64,000 nucleotides of DNA, taken from a gamma proteobacterium symbiont of Taylorina sp. (GTDB lineage Bacteria; Pseudomonadota; Gammaproteobacteria; GRL18). The position numbers were made by a program, and so were the translations under genes. Numbering within the stretch: the first letter of the stretch is position 1; every line of letters starts with the position of its first letter. Shown one piece after another: positions 45,474 through 55,598 of this stretch. Location: the NCBI GenBank assembly GCA_025655455.1, contig JAHXIV010000028.1, forward strand, positions 1-64,000. Reading direction: 5' to 3'. The notes beneath the pieces are model-generated. The model made no database searches. It saw only the letters and a list, made by a program, of their open reading frames with translations, and was not told where the DNA came from.

Positions 45474-47702
45474 TTATAATAGTATTAAATTAAATGTTTT
45501 ACTAGGACGCATGATTTGTTTTATAAGTTCTCTATCAGGGTGATAGTAGCCTTTTAAATCAACGGAATTTCCCTGTAAGGAATTAATCTCAGCAATAATA
45601 ATTTGTTCTCTATTACTCAATTCACTCGCCATGACAGAGAAATGTGCTTGTAATTCAAGATCGGAGGATTGCTCAGCTAATGCCTGAGCCCAATATAAGG
45701 CCAGATAAAAGTGACTGCCTCTATTGTCTATTTCACCTACATGGCGTGAGGGAGATTTATTTTTTTGCAGGAATTCAGCGGTTGCCTGATCCAGTGTTTG
45801 TGCTAAAATCTGAGCTTTTTTGTTATCATAGTGACTGGCAATTTGTTCCAGAGACACACTGAGTGCAAGAAATTCACCTAAAGAGTCCCAGCGCAAATGA
45901 TTTTCTTTTAATAATTGCTGTACATGTTTGGGTGCTGAGCCTCCAGCCCCTGTTTCAAATAAGCCTCCTCCATTCATTAAGGGTACGATAGAGAGCATTT
46001 TAGCACTTGTGCCTAATTCAAGAATAGGGAATAAATCGGTTAAATAGTCCCGTAAAACATTGCCGGTGACAGAAATACAATCCTCGCCCTGTTTTATCTG
46101 ATTGAGTGAAAAATTAATGGCCTCTTGTGGAGACATAATGCGAATATCCAGATCGGAAGTATCATAATGTTTAAGAGATGCTTTTACCTTGCTAATCAGC
46201 TGTGAATCATGAGCTCTTTGATCATCAAGCCAGAAAATGGTGACTAATTTTGTTGTTCTGGCACGATTCACTGCCAGCTTTACCCAGTCTTGAATTGCTG
46301 CATCTTTTACCTGACACATACGCCAGATATCACCTTGTTCAACATTTTGTTCCAGCAGGCAGGTTCCGTCTTCATCGACAACACGAACAATGCCGTTGTG
46401 GGGTATAGCAAATGTTTTATCATGGGAACCATATTCTTCTGCCTTTTGCGCCATCAGACCTACATTTTGTACAGTACCCATGCTGGCAGGATCAAAAGCA
46501 CCATGTTGTTTGCAAAAATTAATGGTTTCCTGGTAAATACCGGCATAACATCGATCAGGAATAAGAGCTTTGGTATCATGCAATTTTCCATCACGTCCCC
46601 ACATTTTTCCTGAGGAACGGATAGCAGCGGGCATGGAGGCATCAATAATGATATCACTGGGTACATGCAGGTTGGTAATACCCTGTTCAGAATTTACCAT
46701 GGCCAATTCAGCATTAGTATCAAGGCAGTGCTGTATATCTGCTTTGATAAGCCGCTGTTGTTGTTGCGGTAGTTGTTTCAGTTTAACTAATAAATCACCC
46801 AAGCCGTTATTGACATTAACGCCCAGTTCATCAAATACAGCCTGATGTGTTGCAAAAACCGTTTGAAAATAGACTGAAACAGCATGCCCAAAAATAATAG
46901 GATCGGACACTTTCATCATCGTGGCTTTAAGATGAAGTGAGAGTAATATATTGTCGGTTTTGGCTGATTTAATTTGATCAATAAAAAATTCACGTAAGGC
47001 ACTTTTACTCATAACAGCAGAGTCAATAATTTCACCTTGTAAAAAAGGAGCATAATCTTTTAGTAAAACAGTCTTATTTTTTTTAGAGATGAGTTCAATT
47101 TTAAATTGACCATTTCTGTCCAGAGTGATGGAATTTTCAGTATCATAGAAGTCACCATGAGTCATACTGGATACATGAGTTTTTGAGTCTGCCTGCCATT
47201 GTCCCATTGAGTGAGGATTATTTTGAGCATATTTTTTTACTGCACCCGGCGCCCGTCGATCTGAATTACCTTCGCGCAAAACCGGGTTGACTGCACTGCC
47301 TTTAACTTTATCATAAGATGCCTGAATCTCTTTCTCATCTTTATTCTCAGGAGTATCCGGATAGTCAGGCAAGGGATAGCCTTTGGTTTGTAATTCCTTA
47401 ATGGCAGCTTTGAGCTGCGGGATGGAGGCACTGATATTAGGCAGTTTTATAATATTGGTATCATCTTGTTTAACCAGTTCTCCCAATTCGTTTAAGGCAT
47501 CTGAAGTTTTTTGAGTATCACTCAAATAGTCAGGAAAATAAGCAAGAATCCGGGCAGCAAGAGAGATATCCTTAGTTTCTATCTGAATCCCTGCTGAGCG
47601 GGTAAAAGCTTTCACAATAGGTAAAAAGGAGTATGTTGCTAATGCTGGGGCTTCATCAGTTAAGGTATAAGTTATTGTTTGCTTAGATGAACTTGATGTC
47701 AT
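45474..47702 (-). CDS. icd: NADP-dependent isocitrate dehydrogenase, monomeric type
   Basis: ATG 47702 ([19 protein letters not shown]) is preceded by CAGGA and gives 742 residues, the normal monomeric length; the frame upstream lies in the DUF423 gene. Conserved stretches include [39 protein letters not shown], the [13 protein letters not shown] region and [10 protein letters not shown]. It oxidises isocitrate to 2-oxoglutarate in the TCA cycle, producing NADPH. Confidence 0.96.
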   Translation of the reverse strand: MTSSSSKQTITYTLTDEAPALATYSFLPIVKAFTRSAGIQIETKDISLAARILAYFPDYLSDTQKTSDALNELGELVKQDDTNIIKLPNISASIPQLKAAIKELQTKGYPLPDYPDTPENKDEKEIQASYDKVKGSAVNPVLREGNSDRRAPGAVKKYAQNNPHSMGQWQADSKTHVSSMTHGDFYDTENSITLDRNGQFKIELISKKNKTVLLKDYAPFLQGEIIDSAVMSKSALREFFIDQIKSAKTDNILLSLHLKATMMKVSDPIIFGHAVSVYFQTVFATHQAVFDELGVNVNNGLGDLLVKLKQLPQQQQRLIKADIQHCLDTNAELAMVNSEQGITNLHVPSDIIIDASMPAAIRSSGKMWGRDGKLHDTKALIPDRCYAGIYQETINFCKQHGAFDPASMGTVQNVGLMAQKAEEYGSHDKTFAIPHNGIVRVVDEDGTCLLEQNVEQGDIWRMCQVKDAAIQDWVKLAVNRARTTKLVTIFWLDDQRAHDSQLISKVKASLKHYDTSDLDIRIMSPQEAINFSLNQIKQGEDCISVTGNVLRDYLTDLFPILELGTSAKMLSIVPLMNGGGLFETGAGGSAPKHVQQLLKENHLRWDSLGEFLALSVSLEQIASHYDNKKAQILAQTLDQATAEFLQKNKSPSRHVGEIDNRGSHFYLALYWAQALAEQSSDLELQAHFSVMASELSNREQIIIAEINSLQGNSVDLKGYYHPDRELIKQIMRPSKTFNLILL

Positions 47703-47718
47703 TGAAAAATTCCTGATT

Positions 47719-48096
47719 TTAATTTGTTTTGTTAACAATAAAGGCTGCTGCAAATGAAAGCCATGCAAAAATAAAACACAGGCCTCCAACCGGCGTTATC
47801 ATTCCCAATGACTTAATGCCAAAAATACTTAGCCCGTACAGACTGCCTGAAAATAAAATAATTCCAGCCAAAAAGAGCCAGCCGGTTATGTTTAATATTT
47901 TATAATTGCGGGCATGAGCTGTTGATAATGCAGTTAAAATAAGTGCCAGAGCATGATACATCTGATAAGTGCTTGCGGTTTGAAATACGCTCAGAGCCTG
48001 TGCATCTAGAATATTCTTCAAAAAATGAGCGCCCATTGCACCAAAGGCAACAGAGAGCATCGCCAGGAATGCTCCTATAATGATAAAATGCGGCAT
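47719..48096 (-). CDS. DUF423 (YgdD-type) membrane protein
   Basis: The 125-residue protein has four membrane helices with [10 protein letters not shown] and [10 protein letters not shown] motifs and the late [16 protein letters not shown] helix, characteristic of DUF423. The function is unknown. It lies immediately upstream of icd. Confidence 0.9.
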   Translation of the reverse strand: MPHFIIIGAFLAMLSVAFGAMGAHFLKNILDAQALSVFQTASTYQMYHALALILTALSTAHARNYKILNITGWLFLAGIILFSGSLYGLSIFGIKSLGMITPVGGLCFIFAWLSFAAAFIVNKTN

Positions 48097-48150
48097 AAAA
48101 CAACCTGATAAGTAAAAAAATTGATAATAGCAGATAATACAAAGATAAAC

Positions 48151-48345
48151 TCAAATTTTAATTTCTTCACCAGGTTTCAAGCCAAAATTTTCCTGTAGAG
48201 AGAATTCTCTGATTAACTGATCAACACTCTCCTGACCATGTTCACGAGCTACTTCATATAACAATACCCGTACTGAATTTCGATTATAACCACCTCCCAT
48301 ATCAACCTGAATACTGATCAATTCTCTCGCCCTGTCTATTGTCAC
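48151..48345 (-). CDS. Small conserved-looking protein of unknown function (64 residues)
   Basis: GTG at 48345 is the chosen start because AGGAG lies seven bases upstream; the TTG at 48369 has no such site. The sequence MTIDRARELISIQVDMGGG with RVLLYEVAREHGQESVDQLIREF and a LKPGEEIKI end suggests a compact helical protein. I do not recognise the family; no signal or membrane segment is present. The good ribosome site and codon structure support a real gene. Confidence 0.6.
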   Translation of the reverse strand: MTIDRARELISIQVDMGGGYNRNSVRVLLYEVAREHGQESVDQLIREFSLQENFGLKPGEEIKI

Positions 48346-48361
48346 TTTAATTCTCCTGTTT

Positions 48362-48539
48362 CTTATCAAACATAAAATTTTACCACTGCCTTATTTGCAA
48401 TTTAAATATGTTTGCAAAACGACAGCGGGCAGGTTTATTGGCTGATGGCTCTTATCAAACATAAACCTGCCCACTATCTTATTTGCAGGTGAAGATATTT
48501 GCAAAACGACAGTGGGCAGGTTTATTGGCTGATGGCTCT
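48362..48539. repeat. Two tandem ~88-bp units of a palindromic dispersed repeat
   Basis: Unit 1 (48362-48450) and unit 2 (48451-48539) share a start, CTTATCAAACATAAA, and a 42-base end that differs by one base (48411-48452 and 48498-48539). Across the units, ATAAACCTGCCCACT (48461-48475) and AGTGGGCAGGTTTAT (48511-48525) form a perfect 15-base inverted repeat. Other copies lie at 17943-18046, 17070-17088, 15175-15191 and 48978-48992. Confidence 0.85.
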
Positions 48540-48650
48540 AATACTCCTATTCTGACAAACTATTATAGACTTGGCAATCTTTACTTGACTAAAATGGTTG
48601 GTTATTATTAAATGTGCTTCAGGAGACCTCTGACATAGGAGAATATTAAT

Positions 48651-48971
48651 ATGCAGGAAATGAGTCCACAGCAAGTTTATGAATATTTGCAAACAACTAC
48701 TGAAAAACCATTGTTACTCGATGTACGGGAAAATTGGGAGTTTGATATTTGTCATATCGAAGACTCAGAACTGTTTCCAATGCATACCATTCCCGGTCAG
48801 TTGGATAAATTAGATCCTGATCAGGAAACGATTGTAATCTGCCATCATGGTATTCGCAGTCGTATGGTAGGACAATTTCTGGAACAGGCTCAGTTTAAGA
48901 ATATCATTAATCTTTCTGGCGGTGTGACTGCCTGGGCACAATCAGTTGATTCAAGTATGACAACTTATTAG
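48651..48971 (+). CDS. Single-domain rhodanese
   Basis: The 106-residue protein has LLLDVRENWEFDICHI and the active-site loop ICHHGIRSRM with a catalytic cysteine; the final NLSGGVTAWA motif is conserved. It transfers sulfane sulfur, for example to cyanide or thiols; the physiological acceptor is unknown. AGGAGA precedes the ATG. It stands alone between repeats. Confidence 0.9.
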   Translation: MQEMSPQQVYEYLQTTTEKPLLLDVRENWEFDICHIEDSELFPMHTIPGQLDKLDPDQETIVICHHGIRSRMVGQFLEQAQFKNIINLSGGVTAWAQSVDSSMTTY

Positions 48972-49004
48972 TGATCAAGAGCCTTCAGCCAAACTTGAAT
49001 TTGG

Positions 49005-49049
49005 CCACCATCATTTATAGTAATATTAAATTTCTATAAATGATGGTGG
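49005..49049. repeat. Perfect 16-bp inverted repeat after the rhodanese gene
   Basis: CCACCATCATTTATAG (49005-49020) and CTATAAATGATGGTGG (49034-49049) are perfect arms with a 13-base loop. There is no T-run after it. It follows a partial dispersed repeat (agagccttcagcca) and may function as a transcript end or mRNA stabiliser. Confidence 0.55.
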
Positions 49050-49089
49050 AATTGTTAAGTTACTTAGAAGTCGATATTAAAAACTCGGA

Positions 49090-49640
49090 GTATCAACAAA
49101 TTCCTACAAAATTATCCTGAAAACACTGACAGATAATATTTTTCATGTGCGTAAAATACATAATCAGTTACTTAATCAATAACAAATTCAGTAACACCTT
49201 AACCCGATGATCAAAACGCAAAGGAATTTATTATGAACAATATTAAAAACGGATTCAACGCACTGGCTTTAGCAGCAATGTTAGCTTTCTCAGGAGCGGC
49301 TTTTTCTTACAATTCACAGGAAATTAATATCAATACGGCAGATGCCCGGACAATATCTAAAAGTCTGAATGGTATTGGTTTAAAAAAAGCAGAAGCTATT
49401 GTGGCATGGCGCACCGAACACGGTACTTTTACAGAAACATCCAGTATTGAACAGGTTAAAGGCATTGGCCGGAAAACAGTAGAGAAAAATAAGGAATTTA
49501 TTCAATATTAAGTAATATGACAATGGATGCTCTTTCCAGGTGAAAACTCACTGGAGTATTCATTAATATTATCTGCAAAGTTTTTATTAAGGAAGACGTA
49601 TCAGATTTAACTGAATACGTGTGTACGCCAAGGATGGCTT
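49090..49640 (+). repeat. Left copy of a ~0.55-kb direct repeat with a comEA-like gene
   Basis: From atcaacaaattcctacaaaa to ccaaggatggctt this block matches 60878-61423. The gene is nearly identical in both. The upstream part (gtgcgtaaaatacataatca) and downstream part (gacaatggatgctcttt, gaatacgtgtgtacgcca) are also shared, with small gaps. The copies lie 11.8 kb apart in the same orientation. Confidence 0.85.
49233..49511 (+). CDS. Secreted ComEA-like helix-hairpin-helix protein, copy 1
   Basis: 92 residues: signal peptide (LALAAMLAFSGAAFSYN) followed by a double helix-hairpin-helix domain with ININTADARTISKSLNGIG, KAEAIVAWRTEHGTF and VKGIGRKTVEKN. Such proteins bind DNA in the periplasm; ComEA pulls DNA during competence. 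AAAGGAA gives the ribosome site. It differs from copy 2 at a handful of residues (here SQEI, R twice and E where copy 2 has AQET, Q, L and D). Confidence 0.85.
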   Translation: MNNIKNGFNALALAAMLAFSGAAFSYNSQEININTADARTISKSLNGIGLKKAEAIVAWRTEHGTFTETSSIEQVKGIGRKTVEKNKEFIQY

Positions 49641-49670
49641 CTCTCTTTCCCTTTGTCTTTACTAGAATAA

Positions 49671-49742
49671 AAGTATGAAGAACATGGATTTAGATATAGT
49701 AAAAAAGCTTATAAAGTTATTTTAGAGGAGCGAAAAAAATGA
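49671..49742 (+). pseudogene. C-terminal scrap of a toxin-like gene
   Basis: A 23-codon frame without a start reads KYEEHGFRYSKKAYKVILEE and stops with TGA overlapping the next ATG (ATGA). The sequence and overlap resemble the 3' end of a HigB/Gp49-like toxin gene preceding its antitoxin. The body of the gene is missing. Confidence 0.4.
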
Positions 49743-50017
49743 GTAATTTACAAAGTTTTGATAGTGTATGGGATGCTCTGGAAGATGACCCTATAATGGC
49801 AGAAAATATGAAACTTCGATCTACACTTTTGATAGCCATAATAAAAAATATTGAGAGTTCTAAACGAAATCAAACTGAAACAGCTTAGTTTTTAAATATT
49901 ACTCAACCTCGTGTCAGTTCACTTCTAAAAGGTAAAATTGAAGATTTTCGTCTTGATTCACTCGTAAATATTGCACATAGACTTGGTTTGCATATTGAGT
50001 TAAAAATTGCTGCATAA
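49739..50017 (+). pseudogene. XRE-type antitoxin gene with in-frame stop
   Basis: From ATG 49739 (AGGAG eight bases upstream) the frame reads MSNLQSFDSVWDALEDDP and continues, after a TAG at 49886-49888, as FLNITQPRVSSLLKGKIEDF to a stop at 50017. The second part is the recognition-helix region of HTH_37/HigA-like antitoxins (TQPRVS). The single nonsense codon splits the HTH, so the gene is probably dead, although a 49-residue product could still be made. Sequencing error at this one base cannot be excluded. Confidence 0.75.
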
Positions 50018-50280
50018 TAAATTTTTCTTCATGTGGCTTAAAAAATGAAGCGATAAAATGACTGATATCATTACAGAAAATCCTTATCACAATCCCCTCC
50101 CAGACAAGCTGTATACCTCAGTACTCACTTTGTACTTTACTGAAGCAGTATGCAGGATGAAAAATGTCTGTACTTAAGTTATAGTGTTATAACTATAAAA
50201 GGTTGGTTAAATTCATGGGATTTTATGAGAAAGAAATCGGCTAAGTTTATTATATTATTTTATAATCAAGGAGAATAGTT

Positions 50281-50508
50281 TTGGTGGATTATAGAACTCG
50301 AATTACTATTGAACCAGGAAAACGTTCAGGAAAACCCTGTATCAGGGGATTAAGAATTACAGTATATGATATTCTGAATATGTTGGCAGAAGGGATGAGT
50401 TATGATGAAATTATTGACGATTTTCCAAAAATAACCAAAGAAGATATTATGGCTTGTTTATCTTTTGCTGCAGAAAGAGAGCAAAACACATTTAGATTAA
50501 GTGCATGA
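50281..50508 (+). CDS. DUF433 antitoxin-like protein
   Basis: 75 residues matching DUF433: RITIEPGKRSGKPCIRGLRITVYDILNMLAEGMSYDEIIDDFP. These small proteins act as antitoxins to DUF5615 PIN-like toxins. Start at TTG 50281 or GTG 50284, both after AGGAG (50269-50273). The partner toxin is truncated to 12 codons. Confidence 0.8.
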   Translation: MVDYRTRITIEPGKRSGKPCIRGLRITVYDILNMLAEGMSYDEIIDDFPKITKEDIMACLSFAAEREQNTFRLSA

Positions 50509-50543
50509 GATTATTATTTGACAATAATTTGTCATACAAATAA
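50505..50543 (+). pseudogene. Truncated DUF5615 PIN-like toxin gene
   Basis: ATG 50505 overlaps the DUF433 stop (ATGA) and reads MRLLFDNNLSYK, the typical start of DUF5615 toxins (LLFDxNLS), then hits a TAA at 50541. No later frame restores the rest, so the toxin is gone and the DUF433 antitoxin is an orphan. Confidence 0.65.
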
Positions 50544-50654
50544 GAATTTGAGAATAATGATAAAGGACTTTTAGAAATAAATTGATTTTTTGGTTTAAGA
50601 AAAATAGTTTCATTGTGTAAATTTATAAAACAGTTAATAGTTGCAATACGTGCT

Positions 50655-50811
50655 GAGGTATACAGATTGATCTGTCTGGGGACGCTGTAAATACGTCCAT
50701 GTACGCTTAGGCTCGACATGATTGCCATGGACGGCAGAAATACACATGAGAGGCAGGATGCCGTAATTGCCCATGTCTCGCAAACCCCATCCAGACCAAC
50801 CTGTATACCTT
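50655..50811. repeat. Imperfect palindromic intergenic element
   Basis: The ends gaggtatacagattgatctg (from 50655) and ccagaccaacctgtatacct (to 50810) are inverted repeats of about 26 bases with four mismatches. The interior (atacgtccatgtacgctta, gattgccatggacggcag) has further hairpins. The right end plus the following ttactcactttgtacttt also occurs at 50102-50137. No coding capacity is seen in 50544-51007 otherwise. It looks like a MITE-like or structured repeat. Confidence 0.55.
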
Positions 50812-51007
50812 ATTACTCACTTTGTACTTTGTTTGATTCAGTGTTGTCTAAGAGCAGAAGTAAAATAAATTTGCTCTTAATTTTTTAATATTCATTTTGA
50901 GTAAATCTATGACAATTTAAATGAAGTTGACAATGGTAAATGTGAAGCAATTTTGTGTAAAATCCTATAGAATTTGCAACTACAACTAATTACTTATAAA
51001 ACTATAA

Positions 51008-52516
51008 ATGAAACAATATGAAGATGTAACACCAAATCCAGAATATTTGATTAAATCAATTGCCGAGCAAGGATATAGCCTAGAATCGGCTTTAGCAGAT
51101 TTAATGGATAACTCAATATCAGCTAATGCAGATAAGATAGAAGTATTGATAAAAATGGATGGAGATCCATTCACTTTATTTTTGGCTGATAATGGGGATG
51201 GGATGTCTGAAAGTGAGTTAAAAGCCAATATGCATTTTCCGAGTAATTCACCAGATGAAATTAGAAATAATTATGATCTGGGTAGATTTGGGCTTGGCAT
51301 GAAAACAGCTTCATTCTCTCAGACTAGAAGGTTCACGGTTCTCTCTAGAGAAGAAAACAAATCAGAATATAATGGAAGAACGTGGGACTTAAGTATTTTA
51401 AAAAATAATAAATGGCAAATAATTGTCAATACGCAAGAAGAAATTGAAAATTTAGTTAATGAATATAATGAACAGAGCAAAGAACACCTAAATAGTTTTG
51501 ACAACTATGATGCAAATACAATTGTTATTTGGTCTGGGTTATATAAATATGAAGACTATCTTGAGGAAAAAAACCGAAAAACTGCATTAAAAAGGGAAAT
51601 AACAGAAGTAACAGTTGATCATCTATCACTTGTATTTCATCGGTTTATGGAAAAAAAGAATAAACCTCTTAATATTCGCGTAAATAATGTTCGACTAAAA
51701 CCATTTAATCCTTTCCCAACTCAAGAGAAAGATCTTCGTTCTGTTGAATTTAAACAAAAAAAATTTGGTACAGATTCTATCAAGTTAGAAGGATTTGTTT
51801 TACCCTCAAGAAGTATTGAGGAGTCAAAAAAAAATATTACCCATTGGACTACACGATATCGTAGTCTTACAGATATGGAAGGTATTTATATTTATAGAGC
51901 TAATCGAATAATTTCATTTGGTGGATGGAATGGTATTGTAAAAAAAGCACCTCGGCTTCAACTGGCCAGGCTTAGGGTTGAAATTGGTAATAGTGTTGAT
52001 CATCTTTTACATTTAAATGTTTCCAAATCACAGGTAATTATTCCTCATGATTTAAAGGATGCTTTTGAAAATTATATCAATGATTTAAAAGATGAGGCAA
52101 CCAAAGAGTTCTACAATAGAAATATAAAACGGTTTCCAACGAAGAAAGAAAAAAAATTCAGTCTATTTTCAAGGTGTGCATCAAATAAAGGGATGTTGGT
52201 AGAAATAAATAATGAATTTCCAATTTTGCAAGAGCTGAAGAAGGAACTCTCTCAATCTGCACAAGCAAAATTAAATTTTTTGTTAAAGATGATTAATGCT
52301 CAAATTAACACAATAAGACAAACTCATGAAGATAAGGTATTTCTAGGATTAGAAAATAGTAATGAAATTTCTAAAGATGAAATACTTCTCACAATAAAAA
52401 GCCTAATGGACAATGGCTATGATGCTAAGCTAATTAAGAATGAAATCTTACCTAAAATTGGTTATAAAATTAATACGTTCCCAAAAGTGATTCTAGAGGT
52501 ATTAAATGACAAATAG
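51008..52516 (+). CDS. MORC/MutL-like GHKL ATPase of a defence cassette
   Basis: 502 residues. The N-terminal ATPase has the N box ESALADLMDNSISANA, G1 box DNGDGMSESEL and G2 box GRFGLGMKTASFSQ, followed by an S5-like fold region. The C-terminal half is lysine-rich and helical. GHKL ATPases of this kind occur in restriction-linked operons described by comparative genomics of MutL/MORC homologues. It is the first of four overlapping genes; no clear ribosome site precedes the ATG. The DNA is visibly more AT-rich than the chromosome around it. Confidence 0.85.
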   Translation: MKQYEDVTPNPEYLIKSIAEQGYSLESALADLMDNSISANADKIEVLIKMDGDPFTLFLADNGDGMSESELKANMHFPSNSPDEIRNNYDLGRFGLGMKTASFSQTRRFTVLSREENKSEYNGRTWDLSILKNNKWQIIVNTQEEIENLVNEYNEQSKEHLNSFDNYDANTIVIWSGLYKYEDYLEEKNRKTALKREITEVTVDHLSLVFHRFMEKKNKPLNIRVNNVRLKPFNPFPTQEKDLRSVEFKQKKFGTDSIKLEGFVLPSRSIEESKKNITHWTTRYRSLTDMEGIYIYRANRIISFGGWNGIVKKAPRLQLARLRVEIGNSVDHLLHLNVSKSQVIIPHDLKDAFENYINDLKDEATKEFYNRNIKRFPTKKEKKFSLFSRCASNKGMLVEINNEFPILQELKKELSQSAQAKLNFLLKMINAQINTIRQTHEDKVFLGLENSNEISKDEILLTIKSLMDNGYDAKLIKNEILPKIGYKINTFPKVILEVLNDK

Positions 52517-55500
52517 AGATTTTATTGATCAAATAAATATATTTTTACAAAATCTTTTTAATAATGAAAAAGAAAATAAAGGTTTTGTGGGAAGAGAATT
52601 TTATGAATCAGCATCTCTTAAGCTAAAAATAAAAGAAACATTAGATTCAATGTCTAATCTTGGTACTTTTCCAGAAATAAATAATGATAAATTCAATAAA
52701 TGTTATGAAGTTTCGATTAAAGAAATGCGACATCAAAATCAACAGGGTATGACTCCCAGTTGTTCTCTTTCTAATGAAAAAACAAAGAAAAATATATGGC
52801 TTACATCAGATAAAATTGAGCAACTTGGATGGAATAATGATGAGTTAATTACCTATAGAACAAGATATATTAGATATTTAAAAGAAATAGGGCGTTCAAA
52901 AAATTATATTGATGAAACAAAAAAGTCAAGCTTAGAAATAGTTAAAAAAATTGGAAATCCTCACTCAGAATATGAGTTTTTTACAAGGGGATTAGTTGTA
53001 GGTAGTGTTCAGTCAGGTAAAACAGCAAACTTTAATGCAGTAATAAATAGTGCTATTGATGTTGGTTATGGTTTGATAATAGTTCTATCTGGTATCATGG
53101 AAGATTTAAGAAAACAGACACAAAAAAGAATAGAGAAGGAGGTTGAAGGTAAATATATAGCTGGAAGATTTATTGGTGTAGGCTCTATTTCTTCTTTTGG
53201 CCCTATCGGAGAACACAAAGATGTAAATCAAATTTATGTTCCAACATCTACCGAAACAGATTTCAAGAAAACAATAAAAGAAGCTGATTTTTCATTAAAT
53301 AATATAAATATATTAATATGTAAAAAAAATACTAGTGTTTTAAAGAACCTTATTTTTTGGTTAGACAATTACTTAAATGTGAACAAGGATAAAATTGAGG
53401 TACCTTTTTTAATTATTGATGATGAAGCAGACAATGCTTCACTAAATAATCTGGGGCATAAAGGAATAGAGTATGCCTCTACAATTAATGGACATATTCG
53501 TTCATTATTGGCATTATTCAAAAAGAAAACATATATAGGTTACACTGCAACACCTTTTGGAAATGTTTTGCAAGATAGAAATAAAAAGTCTGTGAACGGG
53601 TGGACTATAAAAGATTCAGGTGAAAATAAAATTTTTGAGCAAGAATCTAGCTTATTTCCGCATGATTTTATTGAGTTGTTATTTCCTCCGCCAAATTATA
53701 TTGGAGCAAAGCATTTTTTTGAAACAAGATTAAATGAGATAAAAAAAATTGATCCACTTGTTCCTCTGGCTATTGATGACTACCTGGAGGCATTTCCACC
53801 AAGAATATATACAGATTCAGGCTTACCGACAACTATGATGGGTAAAGGGACTCGGGCAACAAAAAAAGATGATCCGTTTCCAAGATTTATTCCAGATTCA
53901 TTAAAAGAGGCTGTGATCTGTTTTGTTATCTCTACGGCAATTAGAATTAGTAGAAAACATGACATATTCCAGTCAAAGTTCTATCAGCCTCACAATACAA
54001 TGCTTATTCATATTTCACGTTTTACATTTTGGCAAAATCGAACAAAAGAACTGATTCAAAAATATATTGATAGTTTAACTCATGATTTAAATAATGATTC
54101 TTTAAGTGGCAAAAATTCAATATATACTAATTTTGAAAAAATTTGGAATAAACATTATTTCTATATAATTAAAAATATTTGGGATTATTTACCTGAAGAT
54201 TATGAAGATGACTTTTTGCAAGCTAAGAAATTTGAAGAAATTAAACCGCTACTTATCACAGCCATTGCCAATATAGAAGTAAAGGCAATAAATAGTGAGA
54301 CAAAGGATTTTCTTTTTTATCCAGATGATAGTGAAAAAAAATATATTGCTATTGGGGGTAATCGACTATCTAGGGGATTTACCTTAGAAGGACTCACAAT
54401 AAATTACTTTATACGTAATACTAATTTTGCAGATACTCTTTTACAAATGGGGAGATGGTTTGGATATCGTCCAGGATATATTGATTGTTGTAAATTATTT
54501 TCAACTCAAGATGCTCTGGATAAGTTTGATCAAACAACAGCAACGATTGAAGACCTAGAACAAAAATTTATTGAAATGAATAAAGAGCATAAAACGCCTG
54601 ATAAATATGCACTTAGAGTACTCTTACACCCAGGAGTATTGAAAATAACTCGACCTTCTATTTTAAAAAATACAAAACAAGTTAATTGGTCTTATTCTGA
54701 CCATCTAATTCAAACAACTAAGTTTGTTATCAATAAATTACAGATTGAAAATGCGTGGAAGCATTTTTCGTTACATATTGAAAAAATAAAAGATAAATTT
54801 GACATAAGATATGATGCGAATAATAAGCCTGATTATCTTGAATATCAAATTGAGGATATAAATGACTTATTTGAATTTTTTAATCTCCCCAATACATTTT
54901 ATGATCCAACTGATAAAGATGGTAATTATTTTTTAGGCCTAGAACAGTATATAAAACTTTGTAATGAACAAGAAAAACTTACAAAGTGGTCGATAGCTGT
55001 AAAAGTTTCTGGATCTGGAGCGGAAATTAATAGTTGTGATTCTGGATTACCTATTAATATCACAAAATCTATAAGGAGTGGAAGTAAACTAGGATCTCGC
55101 TGGTCAAATGAGTTGCTTCATAATCATGTTTTTGCTGCAGGAGGAGGATCGTCCAATATCTCTGGTAGTGAAAAAGATATGCAAATTAGATTAGAGCCTT
55201 CAGAAATTGTAACAGCAACAAAAGAATTTAAAATACAGTTGTTTAAAGATCTTAAAAATAAATACAAAGAGCTTTCAGATAATGCTATTCAAAAGAAAGT
55301 AAATAAAACTAAAGTCCCTGAAAAAATATTCCGAAAGCGTATGAGTGAAGAAGAAGGTGTATTGGTTATATATCTAATGGATTTAGAGTCAATTTTTAAA
55401 TATAAAAATCAAGATGTACATGAGTTGAATAAAATAAAAAGTACACTGGATACAAGTATTCCCTTGGTTGGGTATGTTATTGGAATTCCGGAAATTCAAA

Positions 55501-55598
55501 GTAATATTGGTGGAAATTATCTAGAAAGTATCTCTCAAGAGGAAGAAAGTGGCTTTGAATATGATGAGTTTGATGATTATAAAGAGATTTTAGAATGA
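52506..55598 (+). CDS. Z1 domain ATPase/helicase-like protein
   Basis: 1030 residues. Superfamily 2-type motor motifs are visible: Walker A GSVQSGKTANFNAV (about residue 165), LIIDDEADNASL, YIGYTATPFGN, and RLSRGFTLEGL with QMGRWFGYRPGY. The Z1 domain is characteristically found with MORC-like ATPases, PD-(D/E)XK proteins and DNA methylases. It probably remodels or translocates on DNA for the nuclease. It overlaps the ATPase gene by 11 bases and the next gene by four. Confidence 0.88.
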   Translation: MTNRDFIDQINIFLQNLFNNEKENKGFVGREFYESASLKLKIKETLDSMSNLGTFPEINNDKFNKCYEVSIKEMRHQNQQGMTPSCSLSNEKTKKNIWLTSDKIEQLGWNNDELITYRTRYIRYLKEIGRSKNYIDETKKSSLEIVKKIGNPHSEYEFFTRGLVVGSVQSGKTANFNAVINSAIDVGYGLIIVLSGIMEDLRKQTQKRIEKEVEGKYIAGRFIGVGSISSFGPIGEHKDVNQIYVPTSTETDFKKTIKEADFSLNNINILICKKNTSVLKNLIFWLDNYLNVNKDKIEVPFLIIDDEADNASLNNLGHKGIEYASTINGHIRSLLALFKKKTYIGYTATPFGNVLQDRNKKSVNGWTIKDSGENKIFEQESSLFPHDFIELLFPPPNYIGAKHFFETRLNEIKKIDPLVPLAIDDYLEAFPPRIYTDSGLPTTMMGKGTRATKKDDPFPRFIPDSLKEAVICFVISTAIRISRKHDIFQSKFYQPHNTMLIHISRFTFWQNRTKELIQKYIDSLTHDLNNDSLSGKNSIYTNFEKIWNKHYFYIIKNIWDYLPEDYEDDFLQAKKFEEIKPLLITAIANIEVKAINSETKDFLFYPDDSEKKYIAIGGNRLSRGFTLEGLTINYFIRNTNFADTLLQMGRWFGYRPGYIDCCKLFSTQDALDKFDQTTATIEDLEQKFIEMNKEHKTPDKYALRVLLHPGVLKITRPSILKNTKQVNWSYSDHLIQTTKFVINKLQIENAWKHFSLHIEKIKDKFDIRYDANNKPDYLEYQIEDINDLFEFFNLPNTFYDPTDKDGNYFLGLEQYIKLCNEQEKLTKWSIAVKVSGSGAEINSCDSGLPINITKSIRSGSKLGSRWSNELLHNHVFAAGGGSSNISGSEKDMQIRLEPSEIVTATKEFKIQLFKDLKNKYKELSDNAIQKKVNKTKVPEKIFRKRMSEEEGVLVIYLMDLESIFKYKNQDVHELNKIKSTLDTSIPLVGYVIGIPEIQSNIGGNYLESISQEEESGFEYDEFDDYKEILE

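Noticed and set aside
48362-48539. Possible CRISPR array
   Set aside because: Only two units, no regular unique spacers, no cas genes; the repeat is a palindromic dispersed element with copies elsewhere.
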